Of a DNA stretch of 64,000 bases, positions 62,970-64,000 are shown one piece after another. Position 1 is the first letter of the stretch; each line of letters starts with the position of its first letter. The notes beneath the pieces were generated by a model, which saw only the letters and a list, made by a program, of their open reading frames with translations, was not told the origin of the DNA and ran no database searches. Position numbers and translations under genes: made by a program. Source of the stretch: Cardiocondyla obscurior (lineage: Eukaryota > Arthropoda > Insecta > Hymenoptera > Formicidae); contig NC_091868.1 in assembly GCF_019399895.1 (NCBI RefSeq), positions 234,499 to 298,498 of the forward strand, given 5' to 3'.

Positions 62970-63770
62970 CTTTCCGCGCTCCCGCGAAATAGGCTAAAGC
63001 GAGTTAGGAGATGTGGGAGCGAGGGAACGGAACGAGAATCGAGCGCGACAGCCCCATCGAGAGTTGGTTCACCTGTGGATGGATCACGCGCAGCTCGCGG
63101 CCGTCCGGCTAGAGGACCGTTCGAGAAAACGAATTCCAACTCGCGTGAAAAGTCTCTCTTCCACGTTCGCCTCGCGTCGCTCCGAGAATATCGTTAAAAT
63201 GTAAGGCCCCGACGCACGAGTAAGCGCGTCAGGGCGACAAATGTGCAAGTTTCGAAACTGAGTTTCGAGAGGCACCCCCCGAGGGTGCGAAAACGTGCAA
63301 GGGTGAAACGTAGTACTGCTGCCGGTGGCGGTTCGCGAGAACGGTGGACATGGTGGAGAGAGCGAGGAGAGCAGGTGAAGGGTCGAAGCACGAAGGGGGT
63401 GCGCCGAATGGAGGAAAGGTAGGTGGAGGGGGCAAAGGGAAACTACCCTAAAACCCGCTATCTCGATTGGACACCTTGGGGTGAGCGCTGGTAGTCGTGG
63501 TGGAAACGAAGGGGCACCCCCACGAGGTGCTAATGTCTGGCAGCTTAAATCAACCCCCGCTCGCTGCCACTTCCCTCCCCAGCAACGCCGCCAACCGCCA
63601 TCGTCGTCGAAAGCCCCGAGGCGTGGGAAAAACTTTCTCGGTGTTGGGAGGTAGCGGGTGAGCCGTGTCCTGCTCTTTTCGCGAAGAATCGCGGTGTCCT
63701 TATTTCTCCGCTCTCCAACCCTCTGCTACTGCCCTCCGACTTTTACTATAATTCTAGGGTCGGCGCATAA
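62970..63770. promoter_or_regulatory. GC/CpG-rich promoter-like domain with repeated GCACCCCC motif
   Basis: Base composition shifts sharply to GC-rich, poly-A/T runs disappear, and a 19-bp element recurs almost identically (63271-63288 and 63513-63530), with a third inverted core GGGGGTGC at 63395-63402. CACCC-type boxes are typical Krüppel-like/Sp-family sites. No clear TATA/initiator pair was found, so orientation is unknown. It could serve an alternative TMTC start, a leftward gene, or be an enhancer. Confidence 0.35.
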
Positions 63771-64000
63771 GAACCGCGGAAACAAGGATCCGTTTTCGCT
63801 AGCGAGAAGGTAGGGATAAGTGCCGGCAGAAGAAGCGCATCGTCCCGCATTAATTAATTCAAACTGCTTTTCCGGCTTCGACGTTTAATACGTGTTTAAC
63901 GTTTGCATAATTAATCGACTGACGCTCCGACGATAGCCTATTCGGATAGACCTCGGGAAATGCGACAAGTCCGAAACGCGAAATACGCGAAAAACTGTTA

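Larger units (their letters stand above)
24213..64000 (+). other. Presumed large first intron of the TMTC gene (incomplete, at least 39.8 kb)
   Basis: It starts at the donor GTGAGC after the first coding exon. The next TMTC exon should encode Arg-Ala-Ile-type sequence and then the conserved lumenal loop with the SYRPL-type motif; I found no such segment to the window end. CpG-rich blocks are scattered through it (27500-28200, 31740-32520, 35500-36330, 37600-38250, 39740-40830, 41200-41930, 48030-48800, 50460-51220, 54120-54520, 55380-56070, 62340-63770). If an exon was missed, or the gene ends here through a scaffold break, this call fails. Confidence 0.45.

Noticed and set aside
63449..63468. 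Similarity of AAACCCGCTATCTCGATT to a sequence at about 3577
   Set aside because: A match of about 18 bp with one mismatch is expected by chance at roughly this frequency within 64 kb, and flanks do not align.
63533..63543. 11-mer ATGTCTGGCAG shared with 20831-20841
   Set aside because: Too short to exclude chance and flanks differ.
1..64000. CRISPR arrays, rRNA, insect TTAGG telomere repeats, transposase or reverse transcriptase bodies, viral genes
   Set aside because: None of these signatures was seen. Small degraded elements without coding sequence could still be present.

Overview
This is eukaryotic DNA and almost certainly comes from an insect. There are no bacterial-style operons. Coding signal is confined to short spliced pieces, CpG-rich stretches alternate with AT-rich ones, and mononucleotide A/T runs of 20-28 bp and GA/CT microsatellites are frequent. 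CpG-rich, transposon-poor DNA with short splice-flanked pieces fits Hymenoptera (ant, bee or wasp). That placement is an inference from composition, not from a diagnostic marker.

Only one gene is recognised with confidence. It is the 5' end of a TMTC-family gene (transmembrane and TPR-containing O-mannosyltransferase, most like TMTC2) on the + strand. A TATA box (23022) and an initiator-like site (23053) sit at the correct spacing inside a CpG- and trinucleotide-rich domain. A leader of about 1.07 kb with a 112-codon upstream ORF follows. The first coding exon (24127-24212) encodes the first membrane helix and the start of the first lumenal loop, and ends at a consensus splice donor. No second TMTC exon was found in the remaining 39.8 kb, so positions 24213-64000 are most simply read as a giant first intron. 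Very large first introns often carry enhancers, nested genes or alternative promoters.

Upstream (1-23 kb) the sequence is largely noncoding. It does hold a set of splice-flanked + strand segments (9702-9770, 14688-15003, 15101-15140, perhaps 18514-18597). These could be exons of a long noncoding RNA or distal 5' exons of the TMTC gene. Inside the presumed intron there are further low-confidence exon candidates: 26776-27004 (+), 36198-36330 (-), 55841-56021 (+) and 62333-62587 (-). A GC-rich, promoter-like domain lies near the right edge (62970-63770) and carries a repeated GCACCCCC motif.

The most unusual structures are several perfect or near-perfect palindromes and clusters of competing hairpins (9915-9984, 55967-55987, 59449-59490, 62822-62841), and a degenerate 15-bp tandem array at 30680-30807. 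Most long open frames in this window look like chance products of CpG-rich DNA and were not called. No rRNA, tRNA, CRISPR array, recognisable transposase or reverse transcriptase, or viral gene was seen.
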